A DNA stretch of 33,104 bases from an uncultured Pseudomonadota bacterium (GTDB lineage: Bacteria > Pseudomonadota > Gammaproteobacteria > Burkholderiales > Rhodocyclaceae). The first letter of the stretch is position 1. Every line of letters begins with the position of its first letter. This document shows, in pieces, positions 15,853-23,051 of the stretch. The notes under the pieces are model-generated. The model did not search any database, had not been told where the DNA came from, and saw nothing but the letters and a program-made list of their open reading frames with translations. Where the stretch lies: the NCBI GenBank assembly GCA_946479855.1, contig CAMLHL010000027.1:1-33104 (forward strand), in the 5' to 3' direction. Both the position numbers and the translations under genes were made by a program.

Positions 15853-17009
15853 GCGCCCACCATCCGGCCGCCCCGGTCGGCGGCAAGCTGTTCAACACGG
15901 CGACACTGATTTGCGGCGCACTGATTGCCGCGATGATCGCCGTGCTGTTCGTCCGCTTCATCTTCGGCCTCGGTGCCGTGACCAATCTCAACGACGGCTA
16001 CCCGTGGGGCATCTGGGTCGTCTTCGACGTCATCATCGGTTCGGCCTTTGCCTGCGGTGGTTTCTCGGTCGCCATGCTGGTCTACATCTTCAACCGTGGC
16101 CACTACCATCCGATGGTCCGCCCGGCGCTGCTGGCCAGCCTGTTCGGCTATACGCTGGCCGGTGTCGGCGTGCTGTTCGACCTTGGTCGCTGGTGGAATT
16201 TCTGGCACATCCTGTGGCCGGGCTACGCCAATCCCAATTCGGTGATGTTCGAGGTTGCGGTCTGCATCTCGGCCTACATCACGGTGATGTGGATCGAGTT
16301 TTCGCCGGTCTTCATGGAGCAATGGGGGCTGAAGGTGCACAAGCAAAAACTGGAGAAAGTGCTGTTCTTCTTCATTGCCCTCGGCACGCTGCTGCCGATG
16401 ATGCACCAGTCTTCGCTCGGCACCATGCTCGTCGTCATGGGACCGCAGGTGAACCCGCTGTGGCAGACGCCGATCGTGCCACTGCTCTACCTGCTGTCGG
16501 CGATCACCATCGGCTACGGCATCGTCCTCTTCGAATCCTGCGTCGCCGCCTCGGCCTATCGCCGCGAAATTGAAATGCACCTGCTGCAGCCAATGGCCAA
16601 GATCATGCTCGGCGTGCTGGCCGCTTTCATGGTTGTGCGTTTCGGCGACCTGATCGTCCGTGGTGCCCTCGGCCATGCCCTGAAACCCAGCCTCGAAGCC
16701 TTTTTCTTCTGGCTGGAAACGGCTTGCTTCGCGGCGCCTTTCCTGATCGTCGGCACGCCGGGCGCCCGGCGTAATCCGGCCCGGCTGTTCCTGGCCGGCT
16801 GCGCCATCATGCTGGCCGGCATCCTGCTGCGCATCAACGGCTTCCTGATCGGCTACGACACCGGCGTCGGCGTCGACCATGGCTGGAACTACTTCCCGAG
16901 CATCGCCGAAATGCTGGTCACCATCGGCATGTTCGCCGTCGAAGTGCTCGGCTACATCATCATCACCCGCCGCTTCCCGGTGCTGCCGCGCCCTGCGGCT
17001 GCCAACTAA
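15849..17009 (+). CDS. hybB: Hydrogenase-2 membrane subunit HybB (NrfD family)
   Basis: A 386-residue integral membrane protein of the NrfD/HybB family, with about ten hydrophobic segments. It has no haem ligands of the HupC kind. In E. coli hydrogenase-2, HybB takes electrons from HybA and passes them to the quinone pool, coupled to charge movement. The segment LNDGYPWGIWVVFDV near residue 40 and VDHGWNYFPSIAEM near residue 340 are family-like. The start overlaps the hybA stop (ATGA) and hybC follows after 34 bases. Confidence 0.94.
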   Translation: MSAHHPAAPVGGKLFNTATLICGALIAAMIAVLFVRFIFGLGAVTNLNDGYPWGIWVVFDVIIGSAFACGGFSVAMLVYIFNRGHYHPMVRPALLASLFGYTLAGVGVLFDLGRWWNFWHILWPGYANPNSVMFEVAVCISAYITVMWIEFSPVFMEQWGLKVHKQKLEKVLFFFIALGTLLPMMHQSSLGTMLVVMGPQVNPLWQTPIVPLLYLLSAITIGYGIVLFESCVAASAYRREIEMHLLQPMAKIMLGVLAAFMVVRFGDLIVRGALGHALKPSLEAFFFWLETACFAAPFLIVGTPGARRNPARLFLAGCAIMLAGILLRINGFLIGYDTGVGVDHGWNYFPSIAEMLVTIGMFAVEVLGYIIITRRFPVLPRPAAAN

Positions 17010-17043
17010 GCGCCCACTGAATTCGAGGGATAGGAGAACAAGA

Positions 17044-18756
17044 ATGACCAAACGAGTAACCATAGACCCGGTCACCCGCATCGAAGGCCACCTGCGGGTG
17101 GACGTCGAAGTGGACGGCGGCCGCGTCAAGAAGGCCTGGGCCTCCGGCCAGATGTGGCGCGGCGTCGAGAACATCCTGATCGGCCGCGACCCGCGCGACG
17201 CCTGGGCGATCACCCAGCGCATCTGCGGCGTGTGCACGACGGTGCACGCCATCGCCTCGGTGCGTGCCGTCGAGAACGCGCTGCAGCTGGAAATCCCGGT
17301 CAACGCCCAGTACATCCGCAACATGATCATGCTGGCCCATGCCGTGCATGACCACATCGTGCATTTCTACCACCTGTCGGCGCTCGACTGGGTCGATGTC
17401 GTCTCGGCGCTGCAGGCCGACCCGGCCAAGACGGCCAGCCTGGCGCAGAGCCTGTCGAACTGGAGCGGCAATTCCAAGGCCGAGTTCGTCAAGGTCCAGG
17501 ACCGCCTGAAGGGCTTCGTCGGTACCGGCCAGCTCGGCATCTTCACCAACGGCTACTGGGGCCACCCGGCGATGAAGCTGACGCCGGAAGTGAACCTGCT
17601 CGCCGTCAGCCACTACCTGCAGGCGCTGGAAGTGCAGCGCTACGCCAGCAAGATCGTCGCCGTGCTCGGTTCCAAGTCGCCGCACATCCAGAACGTCGCG
17701 GTTGGCGGCGTCGCCAACCCGCTGTCGGTCGATTCGCAGTCGGTGCTGACCGTCGAGCGCCTGCTGGCGATCAAGGAATGGATGCTGAAGCTGGAAGACT
17801 TCGTCAAGAACGTCTATCTGGTCGACGTCGGCGCCATCGGCGGCTTCTACGCCGACTGGACCAAGTACGGCAAGGGCATCACCGACTACCTGTCGGTGCC
17901 GGACATCCCGCTCGACGGCAAGGGCACCCAGTTCGCGCTGCCCGGCGGCTACATCGAGGGCGGCAAGCTGGAAAGCTACAAGCCGATCAAGACCTTCGGC
18001 GACAAGTATTTCACCGACGGCGTCTCCGAGGCGATCAAGCATTCCTGGTACAACTACAGCGCCGGCAACGACAAGTCGCTGCACCCTTACCAGGGGGAAA
18101 CGACGCCGAACTACACCGACTTCCAGGACGACGGGAAATACAGCTGGCTGAAGTCGCCGACCTTCTACGGCAAGCCGATGCAGGTCGGCCCGCTGCCGCG
18201 CGTCATGAACATGCTCGCTGCCGGCCACGAGCCGACCAAGAAATACGCCACGGCGGCGCTCGATCTCGTGTCCTCGGTGGCTGGCAGCAAGGTCGGCGTC
18301 GAGGCGCTGCATTCGACCATCGGCCGCCACGCGGCGCGGGCGGTCGGCTGCGCCGTCCAGGTCGACGAGCTGATCAACCAGTGGGACCTGCTCCTCGCCA
18401 ACATGGGCAAGGGCGACCTGAAGACCTTCAACCGTCCGGTTTTCCCCAAGGGCGAACAGATGGGCGTCGGCTTCCACGAAGCGCCGCGCGGCGTGCTGTC
18501 GCACTGGGTGGTCATCGATTCCGGCAAGATCAAGAACTACCAGTGCGTCGTGCCGACCACCTGGAACGCCGCGCCGCGCAACGAGAAAGACCAGCCGGGC
18601 GCCTATGAGGCCTGCCTGATCGACAACCCGGTGGCCGATCCGGAGAAGCCGCTGGAAGTGCTGCGCACGGTGCATTCCTTCGACCCCTGCCTGGCCTGTG
18701 CCGTGCATGTCGTCGATCAGGAGAACAATCCGGTGGTGACGGTGAAGGCGGTTTGA
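17044..18756 (+). CDS. hybC: Hydrogenase-2-type large subunit HybC
   Basis: A 570-residue large subunit carrying the NiFe(CN)2CO site. It contains the N-terminal motif RICGVCT (Cys61 and Cys64) and the C-terminal motif DPCLACAVH (Cys549, Cys552), followed by a 15-residue tail for protease removal. The gas-channel residues next to the active site are the ordinary Val (CGVC) and Leu (HFYHL). I chose the ATG at 17044, after a GGAGAA site, because the protein begins MTKRVTIDPVTRIEGHL as the family does. A 34-base block is identical to the first large-subunit gene (1341-1374 versus 18535-18568). An intrinsic terminator follows 25 bases after the stop. Confidence 0.97.
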   Translation: MTKRVTIDPVTRIEGHLRVDVEVDGGRVKKAWASGQMWRGVENILIGRDPRDAWAITQRICGVCTTVHAIASVRAVENALQLEIPVNAQYIRNMIMLAHAVHDHIVHFYHLSALDWVDVVSALQADPAKTASLAQSLSNWSGNSKAEFVKVQDRLKGFVGTGQLGIFTNGYWGHPAMKLTPEVNLLAVSHYLQALEVQRYASKIVAVLGSKSPHIQNVAVGGVANPLSVDSQSVLTVERLLAIKEWMLKLEDFVKNVYLVDVGAIGGFYADWTKYGKGITDYLSVPDIPLDGKGTQFALPGGYIEGGKLESYKPIKTFGDKYFTDGVSEAIKHSWYNYSAGNDKSLHPYQGETTPNYTDFQDDGKYSWLKSPTFYGKPMQVGPLPRVMNMLAAGHEPTKKYATAALDLVSSVAGSKVGVEALHSTIGRHAARAVGCAVQVDELINQWDLLLANMGKGDLKTFNRPVFPKGEQMGVGFHEAPRGVLSHWVVIDSGKIKNYQCVVPTTWNAAPRNEKDQPGAYEACLIDNPVADPEKPLEVLRTVHSFDPCLACAVHVVDQENNPVVTVKAV

Positions 18757-18781
18757 TCGGCAACAAGTCGTTTCTGCGACG

Positions 18782-18810
18782 GGGGCGCGACAATGGTCGC
18801 GCCCCTTTTT
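18782..18810 (+). terminator. Intrinsic terminator between hybC and the protease gene
   Basis: A perfect 10-base-pair stem (18782-18791 and 18796-18805), an AATG loop and a five-T run (18806-18810) form a textbook terminator. It ends 13 bases before the protease start codon. This mirrors the hupC/hupD junction, so both operons separate structural from maturation genes in the same way. Confidence 0.88.
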
Positions 18811-18823
18811 ATCGGATAAGAGC

Positions 18824-19303
18824 ATGCGCATTGTAGTTCTCGGTATCGGCAACATTCTTCTCACCGACGAAGGCGTCGGCGTGCGCGTCATCGAAGCGCT
18901 GGAACGGGCGTACGAACTGCCGCCGGCAGTCGAGGTCATCGACGGCGGCACCTGTGGCATGGAAATGCTCGAGCAGCTCGAAGATCTCGACGGGCTGGTC
19001 GTCGTCGATTGCGTGCGCTGCGGTCAACCGCCGGCGACGCCGGTTTTGCTCAAGGGCGATGACGTGCCGGTCTTCTTCAAGACCAAGCTGTCGCCGCATC
19101 AGGTCAGCCTGTCCGATGTGCTGGCCAGCCTCGAATTCACCGGCCGGGCGCCGAAGTCGATTGCCATCGTCGGCATGCAGCCGGTGTCCATGTCCTTGGG
19201 CATGGAGTTGTCGCCGGAGGTCGCCGCGAGAGTGCCGGAACTGGTGGAAATGACGCTGGCCGAATTGCGCCGGCTCGGCATCGATGCGAAGGCTATTGCC
19301 TGA
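18824..19303 (+). CDS. hybD: Hydrogenase maturation protease HybD
   Basis: A 159-residue Ni-dependent endopeptidase that trims the large-subunit tail. The start MRIVVLGIGNILLTDEGVGV is the family signature, and the three metal-sensing residues are Glu16, Asp62 and His92, nearly the same numbers as in E. coli HybD (16, 62, 93). By position it should process HybC (17044-18756), while HupD (2357-2971) serves the other large subunit. Its stop codon overlaps the next start (TGATG), so translation is probably coupled. Confidence 0.95.
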   Translation: MRIVVLGIGNILLTDEGVGVRVIEALERAYELPPAVEVIDGGTCGMEMLEQLEDLDGLVVVDCVRCGQPPATPVLLKGDDVPVFFKTKLSPHQVSLSDVLASLEFTGRAPKSIAIVGMQPVSMSLGMELSPEVAARVPELVEMTLAELRRLGIDAKAIA

Positions 19304-19593
19304 TGTGCCTGTCGATTCCGAAACGCATTGTCGAATGGGAAGGGGCGGGTGAAAATGCCGGGGATTTCGCCTGGGTCGAGCGTGACGGCCAGCGTGAGCG
19401 CATCAACATGATGCTGATCGGCCCGCAGCCGGTCGGCACCTGGGTGCTGACTTCGCTCGGCCTGGCACGCGAGGTGGTCGAGGACGGGCAGCGGTCGCTG
19501 ATCGAGGACGCGCTGGCGGCCCTCGCCGCTTCTCTCGAAGGCGAATTCGATCCCTCGCTGCATTTCACGGACCTCAATCGCCCGCATGACTGA
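19303..19593 (+). CDS. HypC/HupF-family chaperone of the Hyb module
   Basis: A 96-residue HypC-type chaperone beginning MCLSIPKRI, with Cys2 as the expected Fe(CN)2CO contact. In its central segment (IGPQPVGTWVLTSLGLAREVV) it resembles HupF of this window (2973-3275) more than the true HypC (20184-20432). This suggests it arose by duplication of a HupF-type gene. It probably plays the role that HybG plays in E. coli, for HybC. It overlaps hybD by one base and the next gene by 8 bases. Confidence 0.9.
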   Translation: MCLSIPKRIVEWEGAGENAGDFAWVERDGQRERINMMLIGPQPVGTWVLTSLGLAREVVEDGQRSLIEDALAALAASLEGEFDPSLHFTDLNRPHD

Positions 19594-20137
19594 ACGCATC
19601 CGCACTCCCGCCCTGGCGCCGCCGCCGATCCGCCCGGCTGTGCCGCGCGACGACGATCCGAGCGCCTTCCTCGAAGCACATTACCGCCATATCTGGCAGA
19701 CGCGCATGCACGACCTGCCCTTCGTTAATGCCGCGCTGGCCGTCGAAGCCGTCGGCTTTAGCCGTTGCGAGGGCGACTGGCTGGGCGTCGTCATCACGCC
19801 GTGGTTTCTCAACCTGTTGCTGATTTCCGGCGGCGGCCAGTTGTGGGGCGACATTCCGGCCGGCGAGCGGCGCTACCTGAACCTGCCTTGCGGCACGCTG
19901 CAATTTCTCGCCGACGACGATCCGGACATCGGTCCCTACCAGTATTGCCCGCTGATCGCCCCGGTGACCAATCTGCCGGATATGGCGCAGGCGCGGCTGG
20001 TAGCCGCCGATGCGCTGAAGACCGTATTCGTCCCACCGGCGCCGGTGGCCGAGCTGGCCACACCGCCCGTTGCCGAGGAGCCGCCGGCCGTTTCGCGGCG
20101 CGGTTTTTTCCGGCGTCTGGCGGGCAAGCGCAATTGA
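19586..20137 (+). CDS. hybE: HybE-family hydrogenase assembly chaperone
   Basis: A 183-residue HybE-family protein, expected to bind the HybO/HybC precursor and control Tat export. Shared with HupJ (4807-5274) are TRMHDLPFVNAALAVEAVGF and ITPWFLNLLLI. It has an extra Pro-rich N-terminus of about 30 residues and ends, after a Pro/Ala/Glu-rich linker, in SRRGFFRRLAGKRN, a twin-arginine-like tail. It overlaps the preceding HypC-type gene by 8 bases. A gap of 46 bases separates it from hypC. Confidence 0.92.
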   Translation: MTERIRTPALAPPPIRPAVPRDDDPSAFLEAHYRHIWQTRMHDLPFVNAALAVEAVGFSRCEGDWLGVVITPWFLNLLLISGGGQLWGDIPAGERRYLNLPCGTLQFLADDDPDIGPYQYCPLIAPVTNLPDMAQARLVAADALKTVFVPPAPVAELATPPVAEEPPAVSRRGFFRRLAGKRN

Positions 20138-20183
20138 TGTACGGCAGGTAGACTCTGCAGATAAAAATTGAGGAGCAAAACGA

Positions 20184-20432
20184 ATGTGTCTGGCAATCCC
20201 TGCGCAAATCGTTGAATTGCGCGACGGCGACAACGCGCTGGTCGACCTGGCCGGCGTCAAGAAGGAAATCTCGCTGGCCCTGGTCGAGGGCGTGGCCATC
20301 GGCGACTACGTGATCGTCCATGTCGGCTATGCATTGAACAGGATCGATCCCGAAGAAGCAGCAAAAACACTGAAACTGTTTGCCGAAATGGGCGAACTGG
20401 CTTTCAGCGACCAGAATCCGACGTTCCACTGA
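20184..20432 (+). CDS. hypC: Hydrogenase maturation chaperone HypC
   Basis: An 82-residue true HypC (MCLAIPAQIVEL, with Cys2; VIVHVGYALNRID), which forms the complex with HypD on which the Fe(CN)2CO unit is built, then carries it to the large subunit. It starts after a clear GAGGAG ribosome binding site and shares TGATG with the start of hypD. It is the first gene of the second half of the hyp block (hypC-D-E), which in related operons follows hypF directly. Confidence 0.96.
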   Translation: MCLAIPAQIVELRDGDNALVDLAGVKKEISLALVEGVAIGDYVIVHVGYALNRIDPEEAAKTLKLFAEMGELAFSDQNPTFH

Positions 20433-21559
20433 TGAAGTACATCGACGAGTTCCGCGACGGCGAGGTTGCCCAGAGCCTGGCCGAAGCCATCCGCCGCGAG
20501 GTGAATCCGGGGCGCAGCTACCATTTCATGGAATTCTGCGGCGGCCATACCCACGCCATTTCGCGCTACGGCGTTTCCGACCTGCTGCCGGCCAACGTCA
20601 AGATGATCCACGGCCCGGGCTGCCCGGTCTGCGTGCTGCCGATCGGCCGCGTCGATCAGGCGATCCGCCTGGCGCTCGAGCAGGGCGTCACCTTGTGCAC
20701 CTACGGCGACTGCCTGCGCGTGCCGGCCTCGGACAGCCTGTCGCTGCTGAAGGCCAAGGCGCGGGGCGGCGACATCCGGATGGTCTATTCGAGCGTCGAC
20801 GCCGTGGCGCTGGCACAGAAAAATCCCGACAAGCAGGTTGTTTTCTTCGCCATCGGTTTCGAGACGACAACGCCGCCGACGGCGGTGGCCATCAAGCAGG
20901 CAGCGGCGCTCGGCCTGAAGAATTTCTCGGTGCTTTGCTGCCACGTGCTGACGCCGTCGGCCATTTCCAGCATCCTTGAATCGCCGGAAGTGCGCCGTTG
21001 GGGCACCGTGCCGCTCGACGGCTTCATTGGCCCGGCCCACGTGTCGACCATTATCGGCAGTCGACCGTACGAATTCTTTGCCGAGGAATATCGCAAGCCG
21101 GTGGTGATCGCCGGATTCGAGCCGCTCGACGTGATGCAGGCGATCAAGATGCTGATCCGCCAAGTCAATGAAGGCCGCGCCGAGGTCGAAAACGAGTTCT
21201 CGCGGGCCGTCGACCGCGACGGCAACCTCAAGGCGCAGCAACTGGTGGCCGAAGTGTTCGAGATGCGGAAGAATTTCGAATGGCGCGGTTTGAACATCCT
21301 GCCCTACTCGGCCTTGCGCATACGCGGCCAGTTCGCCGAATTTGACGCCGAAAAGCGTTTTCCGCTGGGTTATGCCTCGGTGCCCGACCACAAGGCCTGC
21401 GAATGCGGCGCCATCCTGCGCGGCGTCAAGCGGCCGCAGGACTGCAAGATCTTCGGCACGGTATGTACGCCGGAAAATCCGGTGGGATCGTGCATGGTGT
21501 CCTCGGAGGGGGCGTGTGCAGCGCACTACACCTATGGGCGCTATAAGGATGTGGCTTGA
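20432..21559 (+). CDS. hypD: Hydrogenase maturation protein HypD
   Basis: A 375-residue FeS protein that assembles Fe(CN)2CO with HypC. Conserved segments are FCGGHTHAI (Cys36), GPGCPVC (Cys64, Cys67), GFETTTPPTA, and the C-terminal [4Fe-4S] region with CECG, DCKIFGTVC and GSCMVSSEGAC. Length is normal. It starts inside the hypC stop (TGATG). A gap of 61 bases precedes hypE. Confidence 0.97.
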   Translation: MKYIDEFRDGEVAQSLAEAIRREVNPGRSYHFMEFCGGHTHAISRYGVSDLLPANVKMIHGPGCPVCVLPIGRVDQAIRLALEQGVTLCTYGDCLRVPASDSLSLLKAKARGGDIRMVYSSVDAVALAQKNPDKQVVFFAIGFETTTPPTAVAIKQAAALGLKNFSVLCCHVLTPSAISSILESPEVRRWGTVPLDGFIGPAHVSTIIGSRPYEFFAEEYRKPVVIAGFEPLDVMQAIKMLIRQVNEGRAEVENEFSRAVDRDGNLKAQQLVAEVFEMRKNFEWRGLNILPYSALRIRGQFAEFDAEKRFPLGYASVPDHKACECGAILRGVKRPQDCKIFGTVCTPENPVGSCMVSSEGACAAHYTYGRYKDVA

Positions 21560-21620
21560 ACGACTGCGGGTTTTCGCGCTTGAGGCAAAACTCCCCGACA
21601 AAATTCACTGAATCATCTTC

Positions 21621-22673
21621 ATGACCGAAATTCGCAAGAACTACATCCGTCCCCTCGATATCAAGCACGGCCAGGTCGACATGGCGCACGGCGCTGGCGG
21701 CCGGGCGATGGCGCAACTGATCGAGGAGCTGTTCGCCAGACACCTCGGCAACGAATACCTGGCCCAGGGTGACGACGGCGCGCTGTTGCCGCATCCCGGC
21801 GAGGGCCGGCTGGTCATGGCCACCGACTCGCATGTCGTGTCGCCGCTGTTCTTTCCGGGCGGGGATATCGGCTGCCTGTCGGTGCATGGCACGATCAACG
21901 ACGTGGCCGTGATGGGGGCGAGGCCGCTCTATCTGTCGGCCGGCTTCATCCTCGAAGAGGGGTTCAAACTCGCCGATCTGGCGCGCATCGTGCAGAGCAT
22001 GGCGGCAGCGGCGAGAGAAGCCGGGGTGCCGGTGGTGACCGGCGATACCAAGGTCGTCGAGCGCGGCAAGGGGGACGGCGTGTTCATCACGACGACCGGT
22101 GTCGGCGTCGTGGCGCCGGGCCGGGAATTGTCCGGCCGGGGTGCACAGCCCGGCGATGTCATCCTGGTCTCGGGCACGCTGGGTGATCACGGTATGGCAA
22201 TCATGGCCGAACGCGAAAGTCTCGGTTTCGAATCGCCGATCGTTTCCGACACCGCCGCCCTGCACGGGTTGATCGAGGCGATGCGGGCGAGCGGTGCCGA
22301 CCTTCATGTCCTGCGCGACCCGACGCGCGGCGGACTGGCGACGACGCTGAACGAGATCGCCAAGCAAAGCGGGGTCGGCATGATGCTGCAGGAGAAGTCC
22401 CTGCCCGTGACGCCGGCGGTCAACGCGGCCTGCGAGTTTCTCGGACTGGATCCGCTTTATGTGGCCAATGAGGGGAAACTGGTGGCGATCTGCGCCGAAA
22501 AAGATGGCGAAAAGTTATTGGCCGCCATGCGCGGCCACCCGCTGGGGACGGCGGCCGCCATCGTCGGCACGGTGCATCAGGACGAACACCATTTCGTCCA
22601 GATGACGACCGGATTCGGCGGTAAACGCATCGTCGACTGGTTGAGCGGCGAACAGCTGCCGCGGATCTGCTGA
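21621..22673 (+). CDS. hypE: Hydrogenase maturation protein HypE
   Basis: A 350-residue PurM-like ATPase that dehydrates the thiocarboxamide on its C-terminal Cys to thiocyanate, the CN donor. The protein ends PRIC, so the essential terminal Cys350 is present. MAHGAGGRAM and the ATP-binding segments of the family are seen. An in-frame stop lies four codons before the ATG at 21621, so no longer start is possible. The ribosome binding site is poor, unlike that of its neighbours. The stop is 4 bases from the end of the convergent small gene. Confidence 0.97.
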   Translation: MTEIRKNYIRPLDIKHGQVDMAHGAGGRAMAQLIEELFARHLGNEYLAQGDDGALLPHPGEGRLVMATDSHVVSPLFFPGGDIGCLSVHGTINDVAVMGARPLYLSAGFILEEGFKLADLARIVQSMAAAAREAGVPVVTGDTKVVERGKGDGVFITTTGVGVVAPGRELSGRGAQPGDVILVSGTLGDHGMAIMAERESLGFESPIVSDTAALHGLIEAMRASGADLHVLRDPTRGGLATTLNEIAKQSGVGMMLQEKSLPVTPAVNAACEFLGLDPLYVANEGKLVAICAEKDGEKLLAAMRGHPLGTAAAIVGTVHQDEHHFVQMTTGFGGKRIVDWLSGEQLPRIC

Positions 22674-22677
22674 GCGC

Positions 22678-22884
22678 TCAGTGGCGCAGCGCGATCATCA
22701 CCGACTGCACGTCGCCGACTTCGGAAATCACGAGGTCGCGCGCGTCGGCCAGATTGTCGGCGTTGCGGATGTGAAACAGGTCGCGGCGGCCGTCCGGGTA
22801 GCGGACGGCGGCGATGTATTCCGGGCGCGGCGCGCGGGCGGGCAGGGTGTTACGTTGCCGGGCGGCATTTTGTGGCGCGTGCAT
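22678..22884 (-). CDS. Small conserved-looking protein of unknown function
   Basis: A 68-residue protein on the minus strand, preceded by a GGGGGA ribosome binding site. The N-terminal 20 residues are basic and look disordered. The rest (EYIAAVRYPDGRRDLFHIRNADNLADARDLV...) reads like a small alpha/beta domain with alternating hydrophobic residues. No Cys, signal peptide or membrane segment is seen. It is convergent with hypE and divergent from hypX. Similar short proteins with a YPDGRRDLFHIRNA-like core seem familiar from betaproteobacterial genomes, but I know no function. Confidence 0.65.
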   Translation of the reverse strand: MHAPQNAARQRNTLPARAPRPEYIAAVRYPDGRRDLFHIRNADNLADARDLVISEVGDVQSVMIALRH

Positions 22885-23051
22885 TTACATTCCCCCTATT
22901 TGTTTTTTGTTAAGTCCATCGTAGCCACAGCCCAGAGCCGCCAAAATAGCGCCAAAGTTATAGAGTTATGCGGCGTGGAAACGCAGGCCCCGCAAAGCCT
23001 TCGCCCGTCTGCGCTCAGCTCTATGGCATGATTTGTAAAGAAATGTAAAAC

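Noticed and set aside
16963..18960. 665-codon open frame on the minus strand opposite hybC
   Set aside because: GC-rich codon use in hybC keeps the antisense frame open; the translation is low-complexity with many His, Arg, Asp and Val and no family features.
20138..20183. Fnr-type or sigma-54 promoter before hypC
   Set aside because: Only a TTGAT half site and wrongly spaced GG/GC pairs are present; the gap is explained by the ribosome binding site.
22885..23051. Sigma-54-like TGGCATG sequence upstream of hypX
   Set aside because: No GC occurs 10 bases after the GG, so the required -12 element is missing.
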